The translations under genes were made by a program, and so were the position numbers. A DNA stretch of 7,806 nucleotides, from positions 1 through 7,806 of the forward strand of contig JBBSHJ010000126.1 of NCBI GenBank assembly GCA_038253135.1. Reading direction: 5' to 3'. The notes beneath the pieces were generated by a model. The model did no database searches. It saw only the letters and a list, made by a program, of their open reading frames with translations, and was not told the origin of the DNA. Numbering within the stretch: the stretch's first letter is position 1; the number at the start of each line of letters is the position of its first letter. Positions 1 to 6,634 of this stretch are shown one piece after another. This DNA comes from JBBSHJ01 sp038253135. GTDB lineage: Bacteria; Actinomycetota; Actinomycetes; Mycobacteriales; QHCD01.

Positions 1-1539
1 GCCCGGTGGCTCGCCGCCCCCACGGCGGCGTGGTCGAGCTCGGTTCGGCAGCACCGCGAGGAGGACGCGTGGGTCGACCGGGCCGTGGCGACGGCCTGGG
101 TCGGAGTCGATGACGAGCTGCTCGCTCAAGGGCTGCGCACCGTCCTCGCGGCGGTGCGGCTGCGCCGCGACGCGCACGACCGTGCCTTCGCCTCAGCGCT
201 CGCCCGAGGCAGCCGGCCGGCCGCCGACGCCGTACCGATCGAAGACCTGCTCACCCGGCACGTGCTGCCGCTCGCCGCAGATCGCGATGGTGGGCGCACA
301 CCCCTGCTGCTCGTCGTTGCCGACGGGATGAGCGCGAGCAACGCCCTCCGCACCACCGAGGAGCTGGTGCGCCCGCACGAGGGATGGCTGGAGTACTTCG
401 TCGCGGACGTCGGTGGGCCGATCAGCGCCGTCAGCGCGCTGCCGTCGATCACCGAGCTCTCCCGCAGCAGCCTGCTCTGCGGGCGCATCACGGCGGGTGA
501 GCAGCGCACCGAGCGGCGCGGATTCGACGACCTATGCCGCGCGTCCGGCGTGACCGGGCGGCTGTTCCACAAAAAACCCCTCGACACCAGCGAAGGCGGC
601 TACGCGCTCTCGCATGACGTCGCAGCCGCCGTCGACGACACATCGGGCACGGCCCTCGTCGCCTGCGTGCTCAACACGATCGACGACGCCCTCGACCGCT
701 CGGATCCCGGCGGCACCGACTGGACGTCGGCCGCGGTGAAACACCTCGAGCCGCTCCTCGAGCGGGCCCGTCGAGCCGGCCGCGCCGTCGTCCTCACCTC
801 CGATCACGGGCACGTCGTGGAACGGCGGGATGGTCACGTCGCCCCGGGGGCCCTGAGCGCCGGCAACCGGTGGCGACCGATCGGTGGACCCCCGCCGACC
901 GACGAGGAGGTCGAGGTCAGCGGGCCCCGCGTGGTCACCGACCGCAACGCCGCCATTCTCGCCGTTGACGAACGGCTGCGGTATTCCGCGCTGAAGGCCG
1001 GCTATCACGGCGGAGCCAGCCCCGCCGAGGTCGTGGTCCCGGTCGTCCTGCTGGCGGCGGGTCGCCCGCCGGCGCAGTGGCAGGACGCCGTACCTCAAAC
1101 GCCCGCGTGGTGGCGGACCGTTGAAGCATCTCCCGTCGAGCCCGCGCGCAAGGCACCGGTCGTCGGTGCGATGCCCGGCGCGCCGACCCTCTTCGACGAC
1201 GTCGACACGCCCAAACCTCGCGTCGCGGACCTTGTGCGACAGGTTATGGGCTCCGCGACCTACCGCCAGCAGGCCGGGCGGGCGAAGCACAGGCAGGTGG
1301 CCGACCCCCAGATCGAGGCGCTACTCGCTGCCTGCTTGGCGGCGCCGGACGGCACGCTCGACGACGAGGCCGCCAGCCGAACCCTCGGAATCTCCGTCGC
1401 CCAACTCGCCGGTGCCACCGGACAGGTGCAGCGCCTGCTCAACGTCGAGCAATATCCTGTGCTCAGCCGGGACACCGAGCGGCGCGCGATCGTGCTCGAC
1501 GAGGCGCTGTTGCGCGAACAGTTCGGCAGCGGGAGATGA
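1..1539 (+). CDS. pglZ: PglZ, BREX type 2 phosphatase-fold protein (5' end missing)
   Basis: The frame is open from the first base, so the true start is upstream; the GTG at 85 is only an internal codon. The fragment holds 512 residues. PglZ proteins carry an alkaline-phosphatase-superfamily fold and are a core component of BREX/Pgl phage-exclusion systems. Seen here: a VVADGMS motif (nt about 313-333), a TSDHGH motif (nt about 796-813), both typical metal-site positions of the fold, and a YHGGASPAE motif (from nt 1003) followed by a hydrophobic strand, a usual end to PglZ domains. The last 110 or so residues look like a separate helical, probably winged-helix domain, as in type 2 PglZ. The stop overlaps the brxD start (ATGA, 1536-1539), which suggests translational coupling. 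The subtype call rests on the neighbours as much as on this protein; its exact biochemical role in BREX is unsettled. Confidence 0.88.
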   Translation, partial: ARWLAAPTAAWSSSVRQHREEDAWVDRAVATAWVGVDDELLAQGLRTVLAAVRLRRDAHDRAFASALARGSRPAADAVPIEDLLTRHVLPLAADRDGGRTPLLLVVADGMSASNALRTTEELVRPHEGWLEYFVADVGGPISAVSALPSITELSRSSLLCGRITAGEQRTERRGFDDLCRASGVTGRLFHKKPLDTSEGGYALSHDVAAAVDDTSGTALVACVLNTIDDALDRSDPGGTDWTSAAVKHLEPLLERARRAGRAVVLTSDHGHVVERRDGHVAPGALSAGNRWRPIGGPPPTDEEVEVSGPRVVTDRNAAILAVDERLRYSALKAGYHGGASPAEVVVPVVLLAAGRPPAQWQDAVPQTPAWWRTVEASPVEPARKAPVVGAMPGAPTLFDDVDTPKPRVADLVRQVMGSATYRQQAGRAKHRQVADPQIEALLAACLAAPDGTLDDEAASRTLGISVAQLAGATGQVQRLLNVEQYPVLSRDTERRAIVLDEALLREQFGSGR

Positions 1540-2813
1540 CGGCACGATCCGCGGCGATCAGCGCCCGGCGACGACGCGAGGTCATCGACTCGCTGCGCCG
1601 TGGCGCCGTGCCGCGCAACGGTCTCGACGTGCTCGCCGTCGGGCTGCAGCGCTTTGAGCCGGCCCTCACCGCCGAGCTCGATGTCGTCTCGACCGGCGGC
1701 TCGGTCTTCAAGGCCGTCCGGGGCGAGTACGGCGCCGGAAAGACCTTCTTCGCCCGGTGGCTCGGCGAGCGGGCCAAGTCCCGGGGAATGGCCGTCGCCG
1801 AGGTGCAGATCTCCGAGACCGAGACACCGCTGCACCGGCTCGAGACGGTCTATCGGCGGATCTGTGAATCGCTGCAGACCGCCGAATTTCCGCCATCGGC
1901 TCTGCGGCCGGTGCTGGACGGATGGCTTTTCGCCCTTGCGCAGCAGCCCGACGTCGACCTGGCGATCGAGCGCCGCCTCGCCGCCGTCTCGCAGACCACA
2001 CCCGCCTTCGCCGCCGCGCTTCGGGGCTACCACGCCGCCGTCGAACGCGGCGAAATTCCTGCCGCCGAGGGGCTCGCCGCGTGGCTCGGAGGGCAGCCGA
2101 ATGTCGGTGTAGGTATCCGGCGCAGCGCCGGCGTGCGCGGCGACCTCGACCACTTCGGTGCACTGGCCTTTGTGCAAGGCCTGCTCACCATTCTCCGCGA
2201 CTCGGGACACGCGGGAATGCTCGTGATCCTCGACGAGGTCGAGACACTGCAGCGGGTGCGATCCGACGTCCGGGAAAAGGCGCTCAATGCGCTGCGCCAG
2301 CTGATCGACGAGGTCGACGCCGGTCGCTTTCCCGGGCTCTATCTGCTCGTGACAGGAACGCCGGCTTTCTTCGACGGCACCCAAGGGGCGCACCGCCTTC
2401 CCCCGTTGGCGCAGCGCCTCGCGACCGACTTCGGCACGTCCACCCGGTTCGACAATCCGCGGGCCGTGCAGATCCGCCTGCCGGGCTTCGACCTTGAATC
2501 GCTCGGTCAGGTGGGCCGGGTGGTCCGTGACCTCTACGCCGAGGGAGGCCCGAACGACGCTCGGATCCGCGCCGCGGTGGACGACAGCTACGTCGCCGTC
2601 CTGGCCGAAGCGGTGACCGGCCGGCTCGGTGGCAAGGTCGGCATCGCCCCACGTATCTATCTGAAGAAGCTGGTGGCCGACGTGCTGGACCGCGTCGACC
2701 AATTCGTCGACTTCGACCCGCGCCGCGACTACGCATTGACCGTCACGACCGCGGAGCTTGCGGTGGTCGAGCGCGAGGCAGCCGCCCGGTCGGTCGATGA
2801 CATCGAGCTCTGA
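1536..2813 (+). CDS. brxD: BrxD, BREX type 2 ATP-binding protein
   Basis: A 425-residue P-loop ATPase of the BrxD type. Visible motifs are a Walker A GEYGAGKT at residues 63-70, a Walker B strand MLVILDEVE at about 228-236, and a sensor-like LLVTGTPAFFDG at about 270-281. The GEYGxGKTFF form is typical of this ATPase group. The C-terminal part (about 370-425, with APRIYLKKLV and a following helical stretch) resembles a DNA-binding winged-helix end. In type 2 BREX this gene sits between pglZ and the helicase gene, as here. The ATG at 1536 overlaps the pglZ stop by four bases. A purine-rich GGGAG directly precedes it, rather close for an independent ribosome site, so re-initiation after pglZ is likely. 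ATPase class is clear from motifs; the BrxD name comes from motif style, length and gene order. Its mechanistic role in defence is not known from sequence. Confidence 0.87.
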   Translation: MTARSAAISARRRREVIDSLRRGAVPRNGLDVLAVGLQRFEPALTAELDVVSTGGSVFKAVRGEYGAGKTFFARWLGERAKSRGMAVAEVQISETETPLHRLETVYRRICESLQTAEFPPSALRPVLDGWLFALAQQPDVDLAIERRLAAVSQTTPAFAAALRGYHAAVERGEIPAAEGLAAWLGGQPNVGVGIRRSAGVRGDLDHFGALAFVQGLLTILRDSGHAGMLVILDEVETLQRVRSDVREKALNALRQLIDEVDAGRFPGLYLLVTGTPAFFDGTQGAHRLPPLAQRLATDFGTSTRFDNPRAVQIRLPGFDLESLGQVGRVVRDLYAEGGPNDARIRAAVDDSYVAVLAEAVTGRLGGKVGIAPRIYLKKLVADVLDRVDQFVDFDPRRDYALTVTTAELAVVEREAAARSVDDIEL

Positions 2814-2818
2814 CGCGG

Positions 2819-4939
2819 GTGCCCGCACGCGAGCTCGACCCGTCGATCGTGCACCACGTCGTGAACACTCTCGGCTGGCCCGACCTGCGACCACTTCAGC
2901 GGGCGGCAGTCGGCCCGATCCTCGCCGGCGACGACGTCCTGCTGCTGGCTCCGACAGCGGGCGGCAAGACCGAAGCGGCTGCGTTTCCCGTGCTCACCCG
3001 GATGGCCGACGAGGCGTGGCGCGGACTTTCCACCATCTACGTGTGCCCGCTGCGCGCGCTGCTGAACAACCTCGAACCACGATTGCAGAGCTACGCGGCC
3101 TGGACCGGGCGGCGGGTCGAGCTCTGGCACGGTGATATTCGGTCGGGAGCCCGTCAGCGCCTGCTGCGCGAGCCGCCGGATCTGCTTCTGACCACACCCG
3201 AGTCGCTGGAGGCGATGCTGGTCTCGCGCCAGGTCGACCCGCATTCACTCTTCGCCGACCTGCAGGCGATTGTGGTCGACGAGGTGCACGCCTTCGCCGG
3301 CGACGACCGGGGCTGGCACCTCCTCGCCGTGCTCGAACGGCTCTCGCGGATCGCCGGCCGGCCACTGCAGCGGATCGGCCTGTCCGCCACCGTGGGCAAT
3401 CCCGCCGAACTGCTCAACTGGCTGCAGGGCTCGGGCCGCGGCAGACCGTCGACGGTGGTCAGCGACGGTCATCGACTCCGCGCGGACGACGCCGCGGCGC
3501 CGTCGACTTCGTCGCCCTCGGGCGACGTCACCCTCGACCACGTGGGCTCGCTCGACGGAGCCGCGACGGTGATCGCGGGAATGCATCAGAGCGAGAAACG
3601 GCTCGTCTTCGGCGAGAGCCGCCGCGCGGTCGAGAGCCTCGCCGTGGCCTTGCGCGATAAGGGGATAACGACCTTCGTCTCGCATTCCTCGCTGTCGCTG
3701 GACGAACGACGCCAGGCCGAGCACGCATTTGCCGAAAGCCGCGACTGCGTCATTGTTTCCACCTCGACCCTTGAGCTGGGCATCGATGTCGGTGACCTCG
3801 ACCGGGTGATCCAGATCGACGCCCCCCGAACGGTCGCATCCTTTCTGCAGCGCCTGGGCCGTACCGGCCGCCGGCGTGGGGTGACCCGAAATGCTCTGGT
3901 GCTGACCACTCGGGACGAGAGCTTTCTCGAAGCATGCGGCCTGCTCACGCTGTGGGCCCAGCATTACGTCGAGGACGTCGCGGCGACCTCGACACCCCGC
4001 CATATCGCCGCGCAACAGGTCCTGGCGTTGTGTCTGCAGGAACGGCAGGTCGGCCGGTCCGAGCTCGCCCGCTGGTGGGGTGAGCTCGACCTTGGGGGAT
4101 CGGATCTACCTGTCATCGTCGACTGGCTTGTCTCGACCGGCCATCTGGTCGACGACACCGGAGTGCTCACCATCGGCCCCGAAGCCGAGCGGCGTTACGG
4201 TCGCCGCTATTTCCGCGACCTGGTCGGCGTCTTCACGACCGCCCCCGAGGTCAATGTCCTGCACGGCCGAGTCTTGCTGGGCAGTGTCGATCCGCTGGTG
4301 CTCACCCGCAAGGTGTCCGGCCCGCGCGTCATCGTGCTCGGCGGCCGATCGTGGAATGTGACGCACGTCGATTGGCCACGTCGCACCTGCTTCGTCGAGG
4401 CCGCGACCGACCGCGCGCCCATGCGATGGTCAGGCACGTCGTCTGGCCTGTCCTTCGACCTCTGCCGGGCGCAGCGACTCGTGCTGCTCGGGGCTGATCC
4501 CGACGTCGTGTTGTCCCGGCGGGCCATCCAGAAACTCGGCGAAATACGTGCGAGTCGGGCATGGTCGGTGCGGCCGGTCGCCACGGTCGTCGCTCGGGGA
4601 CGCAACGTCTGGTGGTGGACCTGGGCGGGCATGCGCGCCAATCTCTCGTTGGTAGCGAGCGTGCCGGAAATCGTCGCACCGAGCAGCCGCACGGACGACC
4701 TACGGCTCAGGCTCCGATCGGACCTGAGCCACGACGAGCTCTCCTTCGCACTGGCTCGGGCACGAGGAGCCGAGTTGATCCCGCCCCAGGTCGACGAGAC
4801 TGCGCTCGCGCTGCTGAAATTCACCGAGGTGCTGCCACCTGCGCTCGCCCATCGCACGGTGGCCGCCCGTCTGCACGATCCGGACGGTGCCCGGGCGGTC
4901 CTCGAGAGCCCCGTCATGCGCGTCAACTCCGACGGGTAG
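2819..4939 (+). CDS. brxHI: BrxHI, Lhr-like superfamily 2 DNA helicase of BREX type 2
   Basis: A 706-residue DExH helicase. Motifs in order: a Q-like LRPLQ near residue 23, Walker A APTAGGKT at 44-51, TTPES at 125-129, DEVH box at 154-157, LSAT at 188-191, LELGIDVG at 318-325 (motif V) and QRLGRTGRR at 344-352 (motif VI). After the two RecA domains comes a winged-helix-like stretch (about 395-460) and a beta-rich region (about 475-530), the layout of Lhr-type helicases, although it is much shorter than full Lhr. A low-complexity linker (about 222-237) separates the RecA lobes. The GTG start at 2819 is preferred because an in-frame TGA at 2798-2800 leaves little room and the first residues already align with the family's N-terminus. 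It lies 5 bp after brxD with no obvious Shine-Dalgarno, so translation is probably coupled. It is the last gene of the defence operon. Confidence 0.88.
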   Translation: MPARELDPSIVHHVVNTLGWPDLRPLQRAAVGPILAGDDVLLLAPTAGGKTEAAAFPVLTRMADEAWRGLSTIYVCPLRALLNNLEPRLQSYAAWTGRRVELWHGDIRSGARQRLLREPPDLLLTTPESLEAMLVSRQVDPHSLFADLQAIVVDEVHAFAGDDRGWHLLAVLERLSRIAGRPLQRIGLSATVGNPAELLNWLQGSGRGRPSTVVSDGHRLRADDAAAPSTSSPSGDVTLDHVGSLDGAATVIAGMHQSEKRLVFGESRRAVESLAVALRDKGITTFVSHSSLSLDERRQAEHAFAESRDCVIVSTSTLELGIDVGDLDRVIQIDAPRTVASFLQRLGRTGRRRGVTRNALVLTTRDESFLEACGLLTLWAQHYVEDVAATSTPRHIAAQQVLALCLQERQVGRSELARWWGELDLGGSDLPVIVDWLVSTGHLVDDTGVLTIGPEAERRYGRRYFRDLVGVFTTAPEVNVLHGRVLLGSVDPLVLTRKVSGPRVIVLGGRSWNVTHVDWPRRTCFVEAATDRAPMRWSGTSSGLSFDLCRAQRLVLLGADPDVVLSRRAIQKLGEIRASRAWSVRPVATVVARGRNVWWWTWAGMRANLSLVASVPEIVAPSSRTDDLRLRLRSDLSHDELSFALARARGAELIPPQVDETALALLKFTEVLPPALAHRTVAARLHDPDGARAVLESPVMRVNSDG

Positions 4940-4959
4940 TCACAGAGGTCCGACCCTGA

Positions 4960-4980
4960 CGACGGCGCCCGGTACCGTCG
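4960..4980 (+). terminator. Inverted repeat 20 bp after brxHI, possible weak terminator
   Basis: CGACGG at 4960-4965 pairs perfectly with CCGTCG at 4975-4980 around a 9-nt loop. It sits just past the end of the BREX operon, where a transcription end is expected. There is no following T-run, though many actinobacterial terminators lack one. A 6-bp stem is also easy to find by chance in DNA this GC-rich. The same bases include TACCGT (4973-4978), which could be read as a -10 box, but no matching -35 is present. Confidence 0.25.
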
Positions 4981-5020
4981 ACCCGTCCTCGGCACAGGCA
5001 GACAACGGCGGCTAACGCCT

Positions 5021-5035
5021 GAGCGTCGTACGCTC
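5021..5035. repeat. Perfect 6-bp inverted repeat, 3-nt centre
   Basis: GAGCGT (5021-5026) and ACGCTC (5030-5035) form a perfect dyad around CGT. A smaller 4-bp hairpin (GGCG 5007-5010 / CGCC 5016-5019) lies just before it. It could be an operator or part of a terminator cluster between the BREX genes and fhaA. Only the symmetry is seen; no function is shown. Confidence 0.35.
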
Positions 5036-5042
5036 CGCGTCC

Positions 5043-5065
5043 ATCCGGCCCCAGCGGCGCCGGAT
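5043..5065. repeat. Perfect 7-bp inverted repeat just upstream of fhaA
   Basis: ATCCGGC (5043-5049) and GCCGGAT (5059-5065) are exact reverse complements around a 9-nt centre. The right arm touches the candidate -10 box of fhaA, a position compatible with an operator. It may equally be the last element of a terminator region. No T-run follows. Confidence 0.4.
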
Positions 5066-5070
5066 ACCAT
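5063..5070 (+). promoter_or_regulatory. Candidate -10 element of the fhaA operon promoter
   Basis: GGATACCAT contains TACCAT (5065-5070), fitting the actinobacterial TANNNT -10 consensus. Transcription would start near 5076-5078 and leave a leader of about 17 nt that just includes the ribosome site. No recognisable -35 lies 16-19 bp upstream, so the call is weak. A promoter somewhere in 4940-5093 is expected, because the fha genes are not functionally tied to the upstream defence operon. Confidence 0.3.
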
Positions 5071-5080
5071 CAACTCGACC

Positions 5081-5089
5081 GGAAGGAGG
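5081..5089 (+). promoter_or_regulatory. Strong ribosome binding site of fhaA
   Basis: GGAAGGAGG ends 4 nt before the GTG at 5094 and contains a near-complete anti-16S match. It is the strongest Shine-Dalgarno in the window, contrasts with the weak coupled starts of brxD and brxHI, and fixes the fhaA start. Confidence 0.85.
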
Positions 5090-5093
5090 CTCC

Positions 5094-5957
5094 GTGGGTG
5101 TGCTGCAGCGATTCGAGAACCGCCTCGAGGATGTGGTGGGCGGCGCGTTCGCGCGCGTCTTCAAGGGCCGCGTCGAGCCGGTGGAGATCGCCAAGGCGCT
5201 GCAGCGGGAGGCCGACAGCCACCGCGTGATCCTCGGTGAGGGCCGCGTGATGGTGCCTAACCGGTACGTCGTCGTGCTGGGTCAGGCCGACTACGAGCGG
5301 CTCTCCCCGTGGGACGCCCAGCTCACGAGCACCCTTGCCGAGATGCTGCAGGAAGTCATCGACGACGAGCGCTGGATGGCGTACGGCGACATCGAGGTGC
5401 GGTTCGTGCTCGACCAGAGCCTGCGCACAGGTGTCTTCCGGATCGGCAGCGACATCGAGCAGAACGTCCCGCCCCGCCGCCGCCCGCACGACTCGCTGTC
5501 GATGCCCCGGGTCGACTACGGCCCGTCCGCTCCGCGATCCGTCCCGCCGGTGCCGCAGCGCAACGTCCCGGCACCGGCGTACGCCGGACCGACGACCCAC
5601 CAGGCCCATCCCGGCCAGCGGCAGCAACCGCAGCAACCACGCCGCCCGTCCCCGCCGCCGCGACGCAACCGGCCGGTCCTGCTTGTGGACGAGACCGGCC
5701 AGCGGTTCCCGTTGCAGCAGGGCACGGCGCTGCTGGGCCGCGGCACCGACGCGGTCGTGCAGCTCGCCGACAGCGGCGTGTCGCGACGCCATGCCGTCAT
5801 CCGGTACGACGGGACGACATCGATGATCGAGGACCTCGGCTCGACCAACGGCACGATCGTCAACGGCCAGCGGGTGCAACGCTGGCAGCTGCTGCACGGC
5901 GATGTCATCCGGCTCGGGCACAGCGTCGTCGTCTATCACGAGGAGCCGCCCTCGTGA
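5094..5957 (+). CDS. fhaA: FhaA, DUF3662 and FHA domain protein
   Basis: A 287-residue two-domain protein. Residues 1 to about 122 are the DUF3662 (FhaA N-terminal) domain, recognised by the opening MGVLQRFENRLEDVVGGAFA and the VEPVEIAKALQREAD helix. Residues about 123-192 are a Pro/Gln/Arg-rich disordered linker. The C-terminal FHA domain (about 193-283) has the phosphothreonine-binding set GRG (215-217), SRRHA (230-234) and STNGT (250-254). In mycobacteria FhaA binds phosphorylated partners of PknA/PknB, including the lipid II flippase regulator MviN, and so influences peptidoglycan synthesis. The linker is much shorter than in the Mycobacterium tuberculosis protein (527 residues). The GTG start is set by an excellent ribosome site. 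It is the first gene of the fhaA-fhaB-pstP cluster and lies 154 bp after the BREX genes. Name assigned from domain order, motifs and synteny. Confidence 0.95.
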   Translation: MGVLQRFENRLEDVVGGAFARVFKGRVEPVEIAKALQREADSHRVILGEGRVMVPNRYVVVLGQADYERLSPWDAQLTSTLAEMLQEVIDDERWMAYGDIEVRFVLDQSLRTGVFRIGSDIEQNVPPRRRPHDSLSMPRVDYGPSAPRSVPPVPQRNVPAPAYAGPTTHQAHPGQRQQPQQPRRPSPPPRRNRPVLLVDETGQRFPLQQGTALLGRGTDAVVQLADSGVSRRHAVIRYDGTTSMIEDLGSTNGTIVNGQRVQRWQLLHGDVIRLGHSVVVYHEEPPS

Positions 5958-5966
5958 GACCGCAAG

Positions 5967-5989
5967 CCGTGCCGGTTTCGGGGGCACGG
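5967..5989 (+). other. Hairpin between fhaA and fhaB
   Basis: CCGTGCC (5967-5973) and GGCACGG (5983-5989) form a perfect 7-bp stem around a 9-nt loop, starting 10 bp after the fhaA stop. A short TTT follows at 5990-5992. It could act as an attenuator, an RNA-processing or stability element, or a weak terminator lowering fhaB relative to fhaA. CGGTTTCGG occurs twice here (5973-5981 and 5987-5995), so the loop and 3' flank share sequence. No function is shown by sequence alone. Confidence 0.45.
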
Positions 5990-6042
5990 TTTCGGCCCGC
6001 TCGCCGCGCTCGCATCCCACGGTACGACGGCGAGGTGCCCGG

Positions 6043-6525
6043 GTGAACGCACCGATCGTCGTGCAGGCCCTGCGCCTGGGTTTCCTGCTCGTGCTCTGGA
6101 TCTTCGTCTTCATCCTGTTGCGGGTCGTGCGCAAGGACATCTTCGGTACGGCGCCGCAGCGGCAGCCGCCCGCGGGCCGTCCGATGGCCGCGCCGCCGCG
6201 GCCGGCCGGTGGCCCGGCACCGCCGCCGGACCGCGAGCCGCGCCAGCTCGTCGTGACCGCGGGCTCGCATCAGGGCACCCGGATCCCGCTGGGCGGCCAG
6301 GCCATCACGATCGGCCGGTCCGAGGACTCCACCCTGGTCCTGGACGATGAGTACGTGAGCACGCGGCACGCTCGCTTCAGCCAGCGCGGCGGCGTGTGGT
6401 ACCTGGACGACCTGGGCTCGACCAACGGCACCTTCATCGGCGCCACCAGGGTCACCCAGCCCGTGCCGGCTCCGATCGGCGCGCCGATCCGGATCGGGAC
6501 GACGGTCCTGGAGCTGAGGCCGTGA
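6043..6525 (+). CDS. fhaB: FhaB (FipA-like), membrane-anchored FHA protein
   Basis: A 160-residue protein with an N-terminal transmembrane helix (about residues 8-28) followed by basic VVRKD, a Pro-rich linker (about 37-65) and a C-terminal FHA domain (about 68-158). The phosphothreonine-binding motifs are GRS (91-93), STRHA (106-110) and GSTNGT (125-130). Size and layout match FhaB/FipA of mycobacteria (about 155 residues), which links FtsZ and FtsQ at the division site when phosphorylated. The frame is open further upstream to an ATG at 5902, but that start would overlap fhaA by 56 bp and add a charged tail lacking similarity to the family. The GTG at 6043 has GAGGT at 6032-6036 with 6-nt spacing and puts the membrane helix at the N-terminus, so it is preferred. 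It lies 85 bp after fhaA and 109 bp before pstP. Confidence 0.94.
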   Translation: MNAPIVVQALRLGFLLVLWIFVFILLRVVRKDIFGTAPQRQPPAGRPMAAPPRPAGGPAPPPDREPRQLVVTAGSHQGTRIPLGGQAITIGRSEDSTLVLDDEYVSTRHARFSQRGGVWYLDDLGSTNGTFIGATRVTQPVPAPIGAPIRIGTTVLELRP

Positions 6526-6550
6526 GCCTGCGCCAGCCGACGAGGAAGCG

Positions 6551-6633
6551 CAGCGACCGAGGACGTCGCGCCAACCTGTCCCAGCGACCGAGGACGTCGC
6601 GCAACCCCGTGGCAGCGACCGAGGACGTCGCGC
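6551..6633 (+). repeat. Three exact 21-bp direct repeats at 31-bp period in the fhaB-pstP gap
   Basis: The copies are 6551-6571, 6582-6602 and 6613-6633. All start with C and then share the same 20 bases, AGCGACCGAGGACGTCGCGC. Starts are exactly 31 bp apart, close to three helical turns, while the 10-bp spacers differ. Each copy contains GCGAC-7 nt-GTCGC (6553-6569, 6584-6600, 6615-6631), a possible 5-bp stem whose loop is CGAGGAC, and a GACGTC palindrome. A partial look-alike, CAGCCGACGAGGA, lies at 6534-6546. The array could be an iteron-like operator, an RNA leader with repeated GGA loops, or a local copy of a dispersed genomic repeat. Confidence 0.9.
6621..6625 (+). promoter_or_regulatory. 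Ribosome binding site of pstP, inside the third repeat
   Basis: GAGGA lies 9 nt before the ATG at 6635 and is the only Shine-Dalgarno-like sequence at a workable distance. It falls in the loop of the third repeat's hairpin (stem 6615-6619 with 6627-6631). Translation of pstP may therefore depend on how this repeat folds or what binds it. Confidence 0.6.
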
Positions 6634-6634
6634 A

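Noticed and set aside
1260..2894. A 544-codon open frame on the minus strand opposite pglZ and brxD
   Set aside because: Its product is low-complexity and Arg/Gly/Asp-rich with no domain, and it lies opposite genes with clear motifs. Long antisense frames are a normal by-product of high third-position GC.
1..4939. Poly-G phase-variation tract in the Pgl/BREX genes
   Set aside because: Pgl in Streptomyces coelicolor is known for phase variation, so I looked for one. The longest runs are about G5 and an A6 at 571-576 in pglZ, too short to call hypervariable. pglX is not in the window.
4940..5093. tRNA gene between brxHI and fhaA
   Set aside because: A tRNA-Leu is often found upstream of fhaA in actinobacteria, but no cloverleaf, GGTTCGAATCC-like T-arm or acceptor pairing is visible.
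5902..6042. N-terminal extension of fhaB from the ATG at 5902
   Set aside because: It would overlap fhaA by 56 bp and put 47 charged residues before the membrane helix. The GTG at 6043 has a good ribosome site and matches the family length.
5070..6140. A 356-codon minus-strand open frame opposite fhaA
   Set aside because: It is a GC-driven shadow of fhaA with no recognisable fold or ribosome site.
6551..6633. CRISPR array reading of the three repeats
   Set aside because: Only three 21-bp units with 10-bp spacers, and no cas genes. Spacers are far too short for CRISPR.
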